Shown piece by piece: positions 11,232-22,640 of a DNA stretch of 64,000 nt (positions are counted from its first letter, which is position 1; each line of letters starts with the position of its first letter). Source of the DNA: Cocos nucifera. Its lineage: Eukaryota; Streptophyta; Magnoliopsida; Arecales; Arecaceae. The DNA lies in NCBI GenBank assembly GCA_006176705.1, contig QRFJ01000023.1:394501-458500 (forward strand), in the 5' to 3' direction. The notes under the pieces were generated by a model. That model worked only from the letters and a program-made list of their open reading frames with translations, was not told the origin of the DNA and did not search any database. The position numbers were made by a program, and so were the translations under genes.

Positions 11232-11917
11232 GGGAGTTTCCGTCGTTTTTCAGTGTTCCGGAGGCCCAAAAAAACTAGCCGTTTGAGGGCTTTTTCGGTC
11301 AGGGGGCGAAGGGGAGCAGAACACCGTAGAGAGCCGCGCAATGAGAACCCAAACCAGATAGATAGCATGGCACATGCAAGCATGACCATCCACAATACAT
11401 AATTACATATAGATGTTATAATTATAATGCAGAATACCGTATATTTTTGAATGATGGAGGATAGATAACCGTCAAATAATACTCATCATGTACGATATAA
11501 TATATGTTCATGAATTATCTTATTTGATGATCATCTATCAACCTTCTATGATAATATTTTGCAAAGATTTGAATTCAACGTACAGAGTAACAAAATCACA
11601 CAAAAAAATAAAATATAAACTACAGACCATGGTATAACCTTGAGAAAGTATTATTTATGAATCCTAATAATTTTTCTTTAAATCCAAGGCTTCTAAATGT
11701 TGAGATAATAATCATCGAGGCAGGCGATTGATAGAGAAATTAGGAAAAATCGAGTATCAACCAACATCTTTGGTTTTAATGAGATGAGATTTTTTTATAT
11801 ATCATGTGAAGAAAGGTCTCGTACCGATGCAGAAATCAAAATCTTGGTAAAGATCTTGACTAAAATGAGAATCTTGCTTAAGTTTTTTTTAATAAATTTT
11901 ATTTAATTTATAAAAAA
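11232..11917. other. Upstream region of the PPR gene
   Basis: The first ~110 bases upstream of the PPR start are GC-rich on the minus strand and probably hold the 5' untranslated region. Beyond about 11,400 the sequence becomes AT-rich spacer up to the start of the Tat retrotransposon. I saw no clear TATA box. Confidence 0.5.
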
Positions 11918-14900
11918 TTATTGAAAATAAATTCCACTTCCGTCGAAGTCCAATCTGATGTTTAGCCTAATGTAACTAATAATCACAGAAGAGCTTCGAT
12001 CGAAAATTCTTCCTTCCACGACCGAACTTCTATTGAACTCCTCCGCCTCCAATGGCCGAACCCCTTACGAGCTTCTTCAGCGGTCGAACCCTTTCGAACT
12101 CCTTTAACAGCCGAACTCCTACAGCGGCCAAACTCCATCCAGATTCCTCCAGGAGCCAAACACTTTCCAAACTTCTCCTTCAATCGGATTCCTCCAAGAG
12201 CCGAACTCCTCATAGACTTCTCCTTCGATCGGACTTCTCTAGGAGCCAAACTTCTTCCAGACTTCTTCTTCAATCGGATTCCTTCAAGAGCCAGATTTCT
12301 CTTAGATTTCTTCTTCGGTAGGACCTCGCCGTCAATCGGACTCCTTCTAGACTTCTCCTTCAGTCAGATTCCTCTAGGAGCCGAACTTCTTCCAAACTTC
12401 TTCTTCAGTCAGATACCTCTAGGAGCCGAACTCCTTCCGGACTTCTCCTTCAGTCGGATACCTCCAAAAGTCGAACTCCTTCCAGACTTCTCCAATCGGA
12501 TTTCTCTAGCGGTTGAACTCCTTTCGGACACCTCTAGGAGTCAAACTTTTTTCGGATTCCTCCAGGAGCCAAACTCCTTACGAACTTCTCCTTCAGTCGA
12601 ATACCTCCAGGAATTGAACTCCTTCCAGATTTTTCCTTCAATCGGATTCCTCCAGAAGCCGGACTCCTCCCAGACTCCTTTGGTCGAACTCCTCCAGGAG
12701 CCAAACTTCTTTCGAACTTCTCCTTCAATCAGATTCCTTCAGGAGCCAAACTCCTTCCAGACTTCTCCTTTGGTCGGACCTCTTCGTCAGTTGGACTTCT
12801 TTTCGGACTTCTCCTTCAGTTGGATACCTTCAGGAGCCAGACTCCTTCCGGACTTCTCCTTCAGTCGGATACCTCCAAGAGCCGAACTCCTTCCAGATTT
12901 CTCCTTCAGTCGGATTCCTCCAGCGGTCGAACTCCTTCTGGACACCTTTAGGAGCTGAACTTTTTTTGGATTCCTCCAGGAGCCGAACTCCTTCCGGACT
13001 TTTCCTTCAATCGGATACCTTCAGGAGCCAAACTTCTTCCGAATTTCTTCTTCAATCAAATTCCTCCAAAAGCCAAACTCCTTTCAGACTTCTTCTTTAG
13101 TCAAATTCCTCCAGAAGCCAAACTCCTTTCGGACTTCTCCTTCAATCAGATTTCTTTAGGAGCCGAACTCCTTCTGAATTTTTTCTTCAGTCAAATTCCT
13201 CCAGCGGTCAAACTCCTTTCGAACTTCTCCTTTAGTCGAATACCTTTGAAAGCCGAACTCTTTCTGGACGTCTCCTTTAGTCGGATTCCTCCAACAATCG
13301 AACTTCTTTCGAACACCTCCAAGAGCCGAACTCCTTTCGAATTCCTCCAGGAGTCAAACTCCTTTCGGATTCCTCCAGGAGTCAAACTCCTTCTAGACTT
13401 CTCCTTCAGTCAAATTTTTTTAGGAGTCGAACTCCTTTCGGACTTCTCTTTCAATCAGATTCCTTCAAGAGCTGAACTCCTTTCGGATTCCTCCAAGAGC
13501 CGAACTTCTTTTGGACTTCTCCTTCAATCGGATTCTTCTAGGAGCCGAACTCCATCTAGATTTCTTCAGGAGTCGAACTCTTTCCGAACTTCTCTTTCAG
13601 TCGGATTCCTTCAGGAGTTGAACTCCTTACGAACTTCTTCTTTAGTCAAATTCCTCCAGGAGCCAAACTCCTGCTAAATTTCTCCTTCAGTTGAATTCCT
13701 CTAGGAGTCGAACTCCTTTGGACTTCTCCTTCAGTTAAATTTCTCCAAGAGCCGAACTCCTTTCGAACTTTTTCTTCAATCGAATTCATCCAGAAATCAA
13801 ACTTCTTTCAGATTTCTCCTTCAGTCAAATTCCTCCAGCGGCCAAATTTTTTTCGAACTTCTCCTTCAATCGGATACCTCTGAAAGTCTAACTCCTTTCC
13901 GAACTTCTTCTTTAGTCGGATTCCTTCAGTGGCCATACTCCTTCCGAACACCTTTAGGTGTCAAACTTTTTTTGGATTCTTTCAGAAGCTGAACTTCTTC
14001 TTTAGTCGGATACCTCTAGGAGCCAAACTCCTTCTGAACTTCTTTTTTAGTTGGATTCCTCCAGGAGTCAAACTCCTTTCAGACTTTTTCTTTAGTCAAA
14101 TTTCTCCAGTGTCCGAACTCCTTCCGAACTTCTTCTTCAGTCGGATACCTTCGAAAGTTCAAACCGGACTTCTCCATTCTAGACTTCCTCCGAACTTTCC
14201 AGTCAGACGATTCCGTCTAAATTTCTCCAGTAGATTACTTTCATATTTCAGCTAGCATTCCTTCCGGATGATCCTCTCTAGCTGTATTTTCTTTAGAAGT
14301 TTGAACTCCTCTAGAATTGATATGTGTCAAAGTTCTTCACTAATCAATACCTACTTTCTCCGAACTTCGACTATTAAATCTCGACAAACGGACACATCAC
14401 GATAGACGACACCTCTCTCTCCGTAACAAATCTCATTCGATTCCGAGCAGCCCACTATCGGATGGTTATCAGATGATTACGTCTGTTACTATCAGTCTGC
14501 TACAAACGATACCTCTCTCTCCATAGCAAATTTCCCACGTAGCGGCCTCGAGCGGCCTACTATCGAATGGTTATGGCTGTCACTATGAATCTGCTACAGG
14601 CGACACCTCTCTCTCCATAACAAATCTCATGCAGTCCCGAGCGGCCTACTACCGAATGGTTATGGCTATCACTATCAGTCTGCTACAGGCTTCGTCTATA
14701 AAAAGAGATCCTTTAGATACATTTTTTCTAAGCTCTCTTCTCCTTTCCAAAATTCTACTGAATCCTTTTCTGAGCACTCCATTTTTATTGGCCAGAAGAG
14801 CTGACTTTATCATCGGAGGGTCTTGCTAGAGTCACCACCACCAACTCCAGACGAAATCTTATTTTGCAGGTCACCGACGGTGACGTCTTCTTCCTCAACT

Positions 14901-14938
14901 CTAGCTCGATCTAGCGTCAACCAAATTCTGCACCAACA
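11918..14938 (+). repeat. 5' LTR of the Tat element
   Basis: The left boundary is the point where similarity to the right LTR begins (TTATTGAAAATAAATTCC versus TTATTGGGGATAAATTCC). The right boundary is ...TGCACCAACA. About 70% of the LTR is a 45-bp minisatellite; the last ~700 bases are unique sequence containing a putative promoter (CTATAAAAAGAGATCC near 14,696) and repeated ACACCTCTCTCTCC phrases. Compared by eye over the first 140 bases, it differs from the right LTR at roughly 15% of sites, nearly all transitions. Confidence 0.85.
12050..14170. repeat. 45-bp minisatellite inside the 5' LTR, about 46 copies
   Basis: The unit reads approximately GGAGCCGAACTCCTTCCGGA, then CTTCTCCTTCAGTCGGATAC, then CTCCA. 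The start of CGAACTCC at 12,427 and 12,472 gives the 45-base period. Because 45 is a multiple of three, long spurious open frames rich in Ser, Arg, Phe and Leu run through it on both strands. Some units are shortened or fused. Confidence 0.93.
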
Positions 14939-14942
14939 GAAT

Positions 14943-14959
14943 TGATGCTAGAGGAAGGA
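14943..14959 (+). promoter_or_regulatory. Candidate primer binding site of the Tat element
   Basis: TGATGCTAGAGGAAGGA lies directly after the 5' LTR, where the tRNA primer should anneal. A primer site normally begins TGG, so this would be a decayed TGGTGCTAG-type site. I do not assign the tRNA. Confidence 0.4.
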
Positions 14960-14994
14960 CCCTCTATTTTCGAGGCTTTCTTATTCTTAAAGGA

Positions 14995-15577
14995 GTGCTT
15001 AGCAGCTATCTCTCTTCTTCCTCTCTAAAGTTTTTTTTGAAAAAAAATGCCTTCCAAAAAAGTTTTGATCCGATGATCAACAACCTCTGCAGCCAGATTC
15101 CGTACAAATCTATCCGCTTCCATTTCAGCTCCGACAACTCAAGCTTTATCTACAGTCATGTGGATGCGGAGCAGTTCAACCTGTTGGTCCAGCAGGTTCG
15201 CGATCTCACGGAGGTGGTATAGGCCATACATCGGTAGGCTCCGACATCAATTCGATCAGAGCAGACTTCTTTGGAGCCCCACATCAATTCGATCAGAGCA
15301 GACTTCTTCGGAGCCCCATGATTCAGTCTGAGGATGGCCGACTTGGGCTAGCCAATTGGTGATCACTGAAAAGGAGAAGCAGAGGGTAGAGAGCTCTTGC
15401 TCGGACCATGAGTCAACCCAGAGGGAGCTTTGCACCCATTCTGGAGGTCAACGATCGTGAAAATCTTCTAGATCAAAGGCTTCTAAAAATAAGCCGATGA
15501 ATCGAAGAACTCCATCATACTTTCTCCTCACACGGTAATGATATTTACACTGATCCTTCTTTTTTTCAGAGGATTAT
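14995..15577 (+). pseudogene. Tat gag, N-terminal part
   Basis: An open frame from 14,995 to 15,222 ends in a segment DAEQFNLLVQQVRDLTEVV, a short coiled-coil-like stretch common near the start of plant Tat gag proteins. It is followed by stops and by a 37-bp tandem duplication at about 15,241-15,314 (CATCAATTCGATCAGAGCAG ...). Gag forms the particle that packages element RNA. The reading sense continues at 25,703 on the far side of the nested copia element, which shows that the insertion cut gag in two. Confidence 0.65.
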
Positions 15578-15582
15578 GCAGG
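15578..15582. repeat. Target-site duplication GCAGG (left copy)
   Basis: GCAGG stands immediately before the TG of the nested copia 5' LTR and is repeated directly after the CA of its 3' LTR at 25,698-25,702. Five bases is the usual Ty1/copia duplication, so both ends of the element are fixed precisely. Confidence 0.92.
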
Positions 15583-17564
15583 TGTTAGATATATGTACCT
15601 TAGAAGCTAGAATTGGCTGACACTTGTAATACACTTCTAGGGGTAAAATTATAATTTTGACTATAATCAATAAAATGGATTATTTTCTATCACATATGTA
15701 TATTTAGTGTCTGTGATACATCCTTTGAGTTAATGGTAATGATAATTCATATTTTCAAGAGTTGAAAATTTAAGATATGAATAATCATTATTAACTCATA
15801 AAATGTTCCTGATCAGAGGATCATCACGAGGATGGTGATTGATCCGGAAGGTTGGTGTACAATCGCTTCTCTTTAGTAGATGAGTCTTGAGTCTACGGTG
15901 TGGAGACACCGGAGCGAAAGTACAGGTACTCGTTAGAGAATGAGGGCACTGAGCGTGACCACCTCGAGTAGTCATTAGGAAGTCTACCTTCTCGTCAATG
16001 ACTGACTCGATGCTGCAGTAGTGTGTCTGGTTCTTTGACCTGAGGTGCATCGGCAGTTCACCTTGAGGGTGTTATAGTTTGACTACACCATTACTCGGTC
16101 TCCTAGCCATATGGAATCCCTGAGGTGTATGTTGGCTATAGCATGTTCATTGTAGGAACTGGATTGCATCAAGATGGAATCTATCTACCTCGGTGGTAGA
16201 GGAGCAGCCCTATGATGATCATGAGAATCAAGTCCAGAAGTCCATGGCCATGGCAGAGTGAAATAATAGAAAGAGTTTCTATTTAGATTTTCACATCGGA
16301 CTCGAAATCGAATGATTACATCATATGACAGAAACTAGGGTTTGACGAGTTCACCTTAACCCTAATCTGATCGGGGCTCAAGATAGAAGAACTTAAATCA
16401 CACAGGTAGCTGCACCAAGAGGTTCGCATTCAGCTCTGATGGGTTGCCACCATATACTGCTAGGTGTCACTGGTGGATTTTGGGAGCAATTAGAATGATT
16501 TAGATGATCGATCATTCTAGCTGTTCGAATCAGAAGAGTTCTGATCCATCGAAAGGAGTTTCGATGATGTCGATGATAGAGATCATGACATATCCCATTA
16601 CCATATAAGAACTGAACCTAACTGGGTCACACAAATAAGGGTTTGAATTTGGTGATCATCAATTGAACTGATTCAGTTCAATTGATCTGAATGAGATTCA
16701 ATTAGGTTCAAGAAAATCGTGCTAGCACTCGATTGAACCTAACGTTCTTCTTTTACTATCATAAATAGTTATCCTGACTGAGCTAAAGGAGTTTGTGCTC
16801 GATCAGAGGCCTTCACTTTATCTAACTGGAGCCTATCCAAGTCAGAAAAGGGTTGTCTTATTTTGTAAGACATTAGGCGCCATCTAAGGATGAATCCAAG
16901 GGACTCTATTCCTACCAATTAAATTTAGATCTGATTTCATAAAGAGTTATGATTGATTGGGAAGAAGAGGAGTTGGATCATAGATAGTCTATAAATAAGA
17001 CCCTACGCCCAACTCAAAGTGCATTAAAAATTTCCACGCCCCAAGGCTGGTTCTCTCCTCCTCCTCCACGCCAAGCCCATTTTCTCCCTCTCCTCTCCAC
17101 ACCCAAAGTATTTTGGGATCTTGGTTGGTGCAATCCAGATGAGAGAAAGGCTATAAAAGGTTAGAAGGCTGCGCTGCTGCAAAGGACAACTGCTGATCTT
17201 CGAAAGGTATTTTGAAGATCCTCCAAATCAGATCCAGATCTGATTTTTGGAGAAGTGATAGAGAAGAAGAGGATCTCCAGATCCAATCTGAGTGGATACC
17301 GATAGAGGCCAGGCACTTGCGTGGCTAGATCCAGAACCTTTCGCTGCTTACAGGATCATCAACGGATAATAGGATTACCCTACTTCAAGGTAAATTAAAT
17401 TTAATTTAATTTATTTATATTTTATTTTAATTATTAAAATAATAAAAATTAGATCTAAAATATTTTAAATCTGATCTAGATTAAAATTTTTTTTAAAAAA
17501 AATATATCTCTTGATCCGATCAGATCTGAACAAACTTGATATGAGAAATCAGGATTTTCCTTCA
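15583..17564 (+). repeat. 5' LTR of the nested copia element
   Basis: 1,982 bp, starting TGTTAGATATATGTACC and ending CCTTCA two bases before the primer site. The first ~1.28 kb is nearly identical to the 3' LTR (a few percent different). From about 16,885 on, the similarity falls sharply and a ~300-base segment of the 3' LTR is missing here. A TATAAAAGG string at about 17,152 and CTATAAATAAG at 16,990 are promoter candidates. Confidence 0.93.
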
Positions 17565-17566
17565 AC

Positions 17567-17580
17567 TGGTATCAGAGCCA
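17567..17580 (+). promoter_or_regulatory. Primer binding site for initiator Met-tRNA
   Basis: TGGTATCAGAGCCA lies two bases after the 5' LTR. It is the well-known plant copia primer site complementary to the 3' end of initiator methionine tRNA, where minus-strand synthesis starts. Confidence 0.95.
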
Positions 17581-19421
17581 AGGTTCTAAAAGTATTTAGA
17601 TCTAATTTTAAATTTATTTTAATTAAAAAATAAATAATTTTAGATGTCACATGAGATGTGATCAGATCTGAAATCAGAAAAAAAATTAAAATTAAATAAT
17701 TTGGATCTAAGATTAGAAAATATGCATGACTAGTTCTAAAATAGAATAGTTCTATAGAATAGTCTTGCATGTTTTTAAATTTAATTTGATTAAATCATAT
17801 TTTAGATCTATTTATTTACTATTTTTTGATATTATAATTATTATAATAACATCTAAAAAATAGTAAATAAAAATTATTTAATTTTAAATATCATATGAGA
17901 TATGATTGATGCATGTCTAGACTAGTTGTAGAATAGTTCTACATAATTGTCTAGATTAGAATTTATTTTGATTAGATCAATTTAAATCTAATTTTTTAGA
18001 TTATTATGAGATAATTTAGATCTAAAAATATGCATGATTCGATACATGAGATGTATGCAAAATATGCCATGATTAGATCTAATTTGTATATGAGATATAT
18101 GATATAGATCTAAAACTATTTTGTAGTATTACATGTTCCTGATTAAGGCGTTCCTCTTGGCCGTCCGGTCATAAGAATGAAGAAGGGTTTAAAGGCCCTC
18201 TCCTTCCATTCGATGGGGTGTTCTTATGATGTGTAGGGGTGCTGCGCATTCGTCCTTAATCAGAAACCCAAAACTTACTTTCTGCAAAACCCTAGATCCT
18301 GAAACCCTAGGATTTATTGTGCATATTTTATTTATGAACCCTACTTAATTAAGAATTAAGATTATGGAATATTAATTAGGTCTAAAATTGAGAATTTCAG
18401 ATCTAAGACATATTCATAATACTGGGTTCGGGCTTGGGTAGCTCAATTAGGTCTAAGCGGTTGATCAAACCGAATCAAGAGTTGGTTTAGATGGGATCAA
18501 CAATGCTTAAATTGACCAGCCTAATAGGATTAAGTCTGGGTCAAGATCGAGTCACGATCAAGCAAGACCTAATTAGGCTCAGAGGTTAGAGTCTGGATTG
18601 TAGGCTAACCCAATTGGTTCTGACTCAATAATTTGGTGTCTAAGGTAAGTTTGGCACATACGACCGACTGATTTTTAATTGGAAGCTACTCGACCTGAAT
18701 GCGTTCTTGTATGAGTTAATGGCATATTCCTTCCACCGGTCTCACTTACCTGGCCATATCTGTTGACACAGTTCTGATCTGAGGTGGTCAATAATCCGAG
18801 CTAACCCATGCCACTAGGTTAGTCATAATTGTTATGACTATGACAAGTCTAGTTTAATGAGACCTGAATCAATTCTCCCTAAGAAAAGATTAAGTCTGAG
18901 GTCTTCCACCATTGTAGATGTGCGGGCCCTTTTCGGGGTTGATTGTTCTCGGCTGGATACAGTGGCTCAGTTGCACCGGAAAGATGCAACCATGTCTATT
19001 AGGCATTGGATGCTATGGGCTGGAGGATGAGTTGGGCTCAATATTTCGGATACGGTGAGAGACTCAATTAGGAATCCAGTCTATGCAAATGGTGGGTCTG
19101 ACTTAACTAAGGAGTGGATCAATATTCTGGATATGGTGAGATTCATGAATTAGAGACCAAGTTTGGGTGCACCATGATTAGAGAATCATTGAACAAGAGT
19201 TGTTCACTCATTGGCTAACCCATCACCAATAACTGTTAGGTGAGGTGATGAGTCAGTTGGTGAGACCGCACCACCCACTAGAAATCATTAATCATGGAGA
19301 TTTTTGCATCTCTACAGAGGGAGTGTAGGGATCCGAGAAAATAGTGGGAAGCTAATTTGTTTAAAAATAAAATTTCTAAATAAATTGGTCAAGTCATAAT
19401 TACAGTATCTAACTAGAATCT
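17581..19421 (+). other. Untranslated leader of the nested copia element
   Basis: About 1.85 kb between the primer site and gag, with no open frame of note. It contains a nested inverted repeat at 18,139-18,263. A block around 18,640-18,756 (GTAAGTTTGGCA ... GCATATTCCTTC ... TCTCACTTACCTGGCC) is shared with the leader of the second copia element at about 50,950-51,060 on the minus strand. Leaders of retroelements carry packaging and dimerisation signals; a role here is inference. Confidence 0.7.
18139..18263 (+). ncRNA. Nested stem-loop in the copia leader RNA
   Basis: Three inverted pairs are stacked inside one another. Outer: CTGATTAAGG at 18,139-18,148 with CCTTAATCAG at 18,254-18,263. 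Middle: TCATAAGAA at 18,169-18,177 with TTCTTATGA at 18,221-18,229. Inner: GAAGAAGGG near 18,180 with CCCTCTCCTTC near 18,196. The outer two are perfect matches. The order and nesting suggest one long RNA hairpin, as expected of a packaging or dimerisation signal. Function is inferred only. Confidence 0.5.
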
Positions 19422-19439
19422 TTGACTCTCTACAGAAAA

Positions 19440-20292
19440 ATGTCTGCATCCAACCCATTGGCACGTATCCTGGACACACATAGACTGACCGGACCCAATT
19501 ATAAAGATTGGCTCAGAAACTACAAAATTATTTTGGGTTCCAAGAAGTTAACCATGTATTGGACCAGGACCCTCCCACCTTACCAGCCCGTCCATCCACT
19601 GAACAGAGAGCATCTCTGAAAAAATGGATAGACGAAGATAATAAGGCCAGATATTACATGTTGGGCTCGATGTCTGATGAGCTCCAGCGCCAACATGAAG
19701 ATATCGGGGACTGCTCGCCAAATGTTGGCTCACCTGCAAGGAGATGTTTGGTGAACAGAGTCGCGCAGCCAAGTATCAAGTCACGAAATGACTTTTTAAG
19801 GCTAAGATGCGTGATGGGCAGTCAGTCCAAGATCACTGTCTGATGAATGATCAAGGACATGGAAGAGCTTGAGAAGCTCGGTGTGAAGTTAGACTTGGAT
19901 CTGCAGAACGATATTATTCTGCAATCCTTGACTGATGCATATGGGCAATTCATCATGAATTACCACATGCATAAACTTCAAAATTCCTTGGCCGAATTAA
20001 TGAATATGCTGGTTACCGCTGAGCTTTCTATGAAAGGTTCTAAAGGCTCAGTTCTTGCTATGGAATGGACTTCTTCCAAAAGAAAGTCTTATGGAAAGAA
20101 AAAGAAGTCTGTGAAAAAGCAGAAAGGTGGAAGGAGCAAAGAAGAAGAAGGCAGAGCCGAAGAAGAAGGCCGATGTCAAAGAAAAGTATTTCCATTGCAA
20201 CAGCGACGGCCATTGGAAGCGGAACTGCCCTACTTACCTGGCCACCCTGAAGAACAAGAAGGAAGGTCCTTCTGGAGGTATGCTCGTTATTG
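19440..20292 (+). pseudogene. Copia gag with damaged zinc knuckle
   Basis: The start MSASNPLARILDTHRLTG is the typical gag opening of this copia group, and the following DWLRNYKIIL belongs to the UBN2-type gag fold. The frame shifts near 19,510 and again around 19,840 and 20,100. The C-terminal nucleic-acid-binding knuckle near 20,186-20,230 reads YFHCNSDGHWKRNCP: the C-x2-C-x4-H-x4-C pattern is kept except that the first cysteine is a tyrosine. Gag would coat the RNA genome. Confidence 0.85.
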
Positions 20293-20560
20293 AGTCTAAC
20301 CTTACGATTTCTTCTGCATCCAGTTGGGTGCTTGACTCTGGTTCTAGTGCTCATCTGTGCACTTCCATGCAGGGTCTTGAGGATAGCAGGAGGCTGAGGG
20401 ATGGAGACATGATCCTACGCATCGGTAATGGAGCAAGAGTTGCTGCAGTAGCCGTGGGAAAACATACCCTCTTCGATTACCATCTGGTTTAGACTTAGTT
20501 TTGAAAGACTGTTATTATGTGCCTGCAGCTAGCAGGAAATTTGATTTCTGTTTCATGCTT
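20293..20560 (+). pseudogene. Copia protease segment
   Basis: WVLDSGSSAHLC at about 20,324-20,360 contains the aspartic protease triad D-S-G and is followed by RIGNGARVAAVAVG. The enzyme would cut the Gag-Pol polyprotein. The active site looks intact, but the frame stops at 20,492. Confidence 0.85.
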
Positions 20561-20577
20561 AGCACTAAGAAGGCTAT

Positions 20578-21650
20578 GTGATTACCTTCTTTAAGGACCA
20601 TTGTAACATTCTTTATGAAAGAAATAAAATTGCAAATGGTTTTCTTATTAATGGTCTTTATCAGCTACATATTGATGTACCTATTCTAACTATCGAGCAA
20701 AACGTGAATGCCAAACGACCTAGGGATAGTCCAAATGATAGATATCTATGGCACCTGAGATTAGGTCATATAGCAGAAGATAGGATCAACAAAATTGGAG
20801 AAAAATGGGCTATTGAGTCCATTGACTTCCGAGTCATATCCAACTTGTGAATCTTGTCTTCAAGGCAAAATGACTAAACTTTCCTTTTTGTTGGACATGG
20901 GGAAAGGGCCACAGATCTCCTTGCCCTAGTACATACTGATGTGTGCGGCCCATTTGATGTGCCGGCTAGAGGCAATTTTGTCTACTTCATTATCTTTACC
21001 GATGATCTATCTAGGTATGGGTATGTGTATCTTATGAGACACAAGTCTGAAGCTTTTGAAAAGTTCAAAGAATTCAGACATGAAGTAGAAAAACAAACTA
21101 AATTGAAAACCCATTAAGGTTCTTCGATCAGATCGAGGAGGTGAATACCTTAGCCAAAAATTCCTAGACTATCTCAAAGGAAAAATGGCATAGTCTCTCA
21201 ATGGACTCCACCAGGAACACCTCAACTCAACGGGGTTTCAGAATGGAGAAATCGGACTCTATTGGATATGGTTCGATCCATGATGAGCTTCACAGACCTC
21301 CCTGATTTTCTTTGGGGACACTCATTGTTAACTTCAATTTATCTACTGAATAGGGTTCCCTCTAAAACCGTTCCTACCACACCGTATGAGATATGGCACG
21401 GTAAGAAACCAAGTCTGAGTCATCTCAGAATTTGGGGTTGTCCGGCTCATGTCAAAAGACAACAAGCGGACAAGTTAGAGTTTAGGTCCTTTAGAGCTCG
21501 ATTCATAGGATATCCTAAAGAGTCATTAGGATACTATTTCTACATTCCAGAAGACCACAATGTGATTGTGAGTCGACATGCCATCTTTCTTGAAAAATAG
21601 TTTATTCAAGATAGCGGCATTGGAAAGCAGATTAAGCTTGATGAGAAAGT
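20578..21650 (+). pseudogene. Copia integrase, frameshifted
   Basis: The gag-pre-integrase zinc-binding segment (DRYLWHLRLGHIAEDRINKI, near 20,736) is followed by CESCLQGKM, the catalytic core with DVCGPFDVPARGNFVYFIIFTDD-type sequence near 20,940 and RTLLDMVRSMMSF near 21,250, then RIWGCPAHVK and FIGYPKESLGYYFY of the C-terminal region. At least three frame breaks lie between 20,840 and 21,260. The enzyme would insert the cDNA into the genome. Confidence 0.85.
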
Positions 21651-21796
21651 CTCACAAGTACAACGAGCTAAGGACCAATTGGAACCAAATCAGGTTGAGC
21701 CAATAAGAACACTACCTCCTCCACCTCGTAGATCGAAAAGAGTTTTCCCGTCCCCCTGAAAGATACTTAGGTATTATTTCAGAGGAAGTAGAGAAA

Positions 21797-22640
21797 ATGT
21801 TCCTCGTAGGTAATGGTGCTCATGGTGATGATCCCAAAACCTACAACGAGGCGATATCAGATATCGACTCCGAGAAATGGCTAGAGGCAATGCAGTCAGA
21901 AATTGACTCGATGCACTCAAACCAAGTCTGGACCTTGGTAGATCCACCAGAAGGTATAGTACCTATTGGGTGTAAATGGATCTTCAAGAGAAAGATTGGT
22001 GCAGATGGAAATGTGGAGACATTCAAGGCTAGACTAGTGGCAAAAGGTTATAGTCAACGTGCGAAGGCATTGACTATCAGGATACCTTTTCCCCAGTGGC
22101 TATGCTAAAATCCATCCGCACATTGCTTGCCGTTGCAGCCTATTTCGATTATGAAATATGGCAAATGGACGTGAAAACGGCATTCTTAAATGGATATCTT
22201 GAGGAAGATATCTATATGGAACAGCCGCTAGGTTTCACATCCAGTGATACTGATCACAAGGTTTGCAAGCTGCAAAGGTCCATATATGGACTTAAGCAAG
22301 CATCTCGGAGCTGGAACACTCGTTTCAATGATGTGATCAAAAAGTTTGGTTTCATCAAAAACGAAGAGGAACCATGTGTGTTTCAAAAAGGTCAGTGGGA
22401 GCGCTGTTGTCTTCCTCGTATTGTACGTGGATGACATCCTCCTTATTGGGAATGATATTCCCATGTTGACATCAGTCAAAATATGGTTGTCCAAGGAATT
22501 CTCCATGAAAGACCTAGGTGAAGCATCCTTTATTCTAGGAATTAAGGTCTATAGGGATAGACCGAATAGGATGCTAGGACTTTCACAGAAGATGTACATA
22601 GAGGAAAGTACTAAAGAGGTTTAGTATGGAAAACTCTAAG
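21797..22640 (+). pseudogene. Copia reverse transcriptase, frameshifted
   Basis: It begins near WLEAMQSEIDSMHSNQVWTL with the conserved IGCKWIFKRK and FKARLVAKGYSQ. A frame change at about 22,070 leads to WQMDVKTAFLNG with the first catalytic Asp, and another at about 22,390 leads to LYVDDILLIGND (22,417-22,445), which has the YVDD centre. All catalytic aspartates are present but not in one frame. Confidence 0.92.

Noticed and set aside
10800..11402. A 200-codon plus-strand frame rich in Glu, Gly and Val
   Set aside because: It is the shadow of the PPR gene's N-terminal region on the opposite strand; composition mirrors the PPR codons and no domain is visible.
12052..14255. Several open frames of 64-143 codons (Ser/Arg/Phe/Leu-rich) that look like a repeat protein
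   Set aside because: They are produced by the 45-bp LTR minisatellite, whose unit is a multiple of three. They occur in several frames on both strands and again in the right LTR (32,971-34,276).
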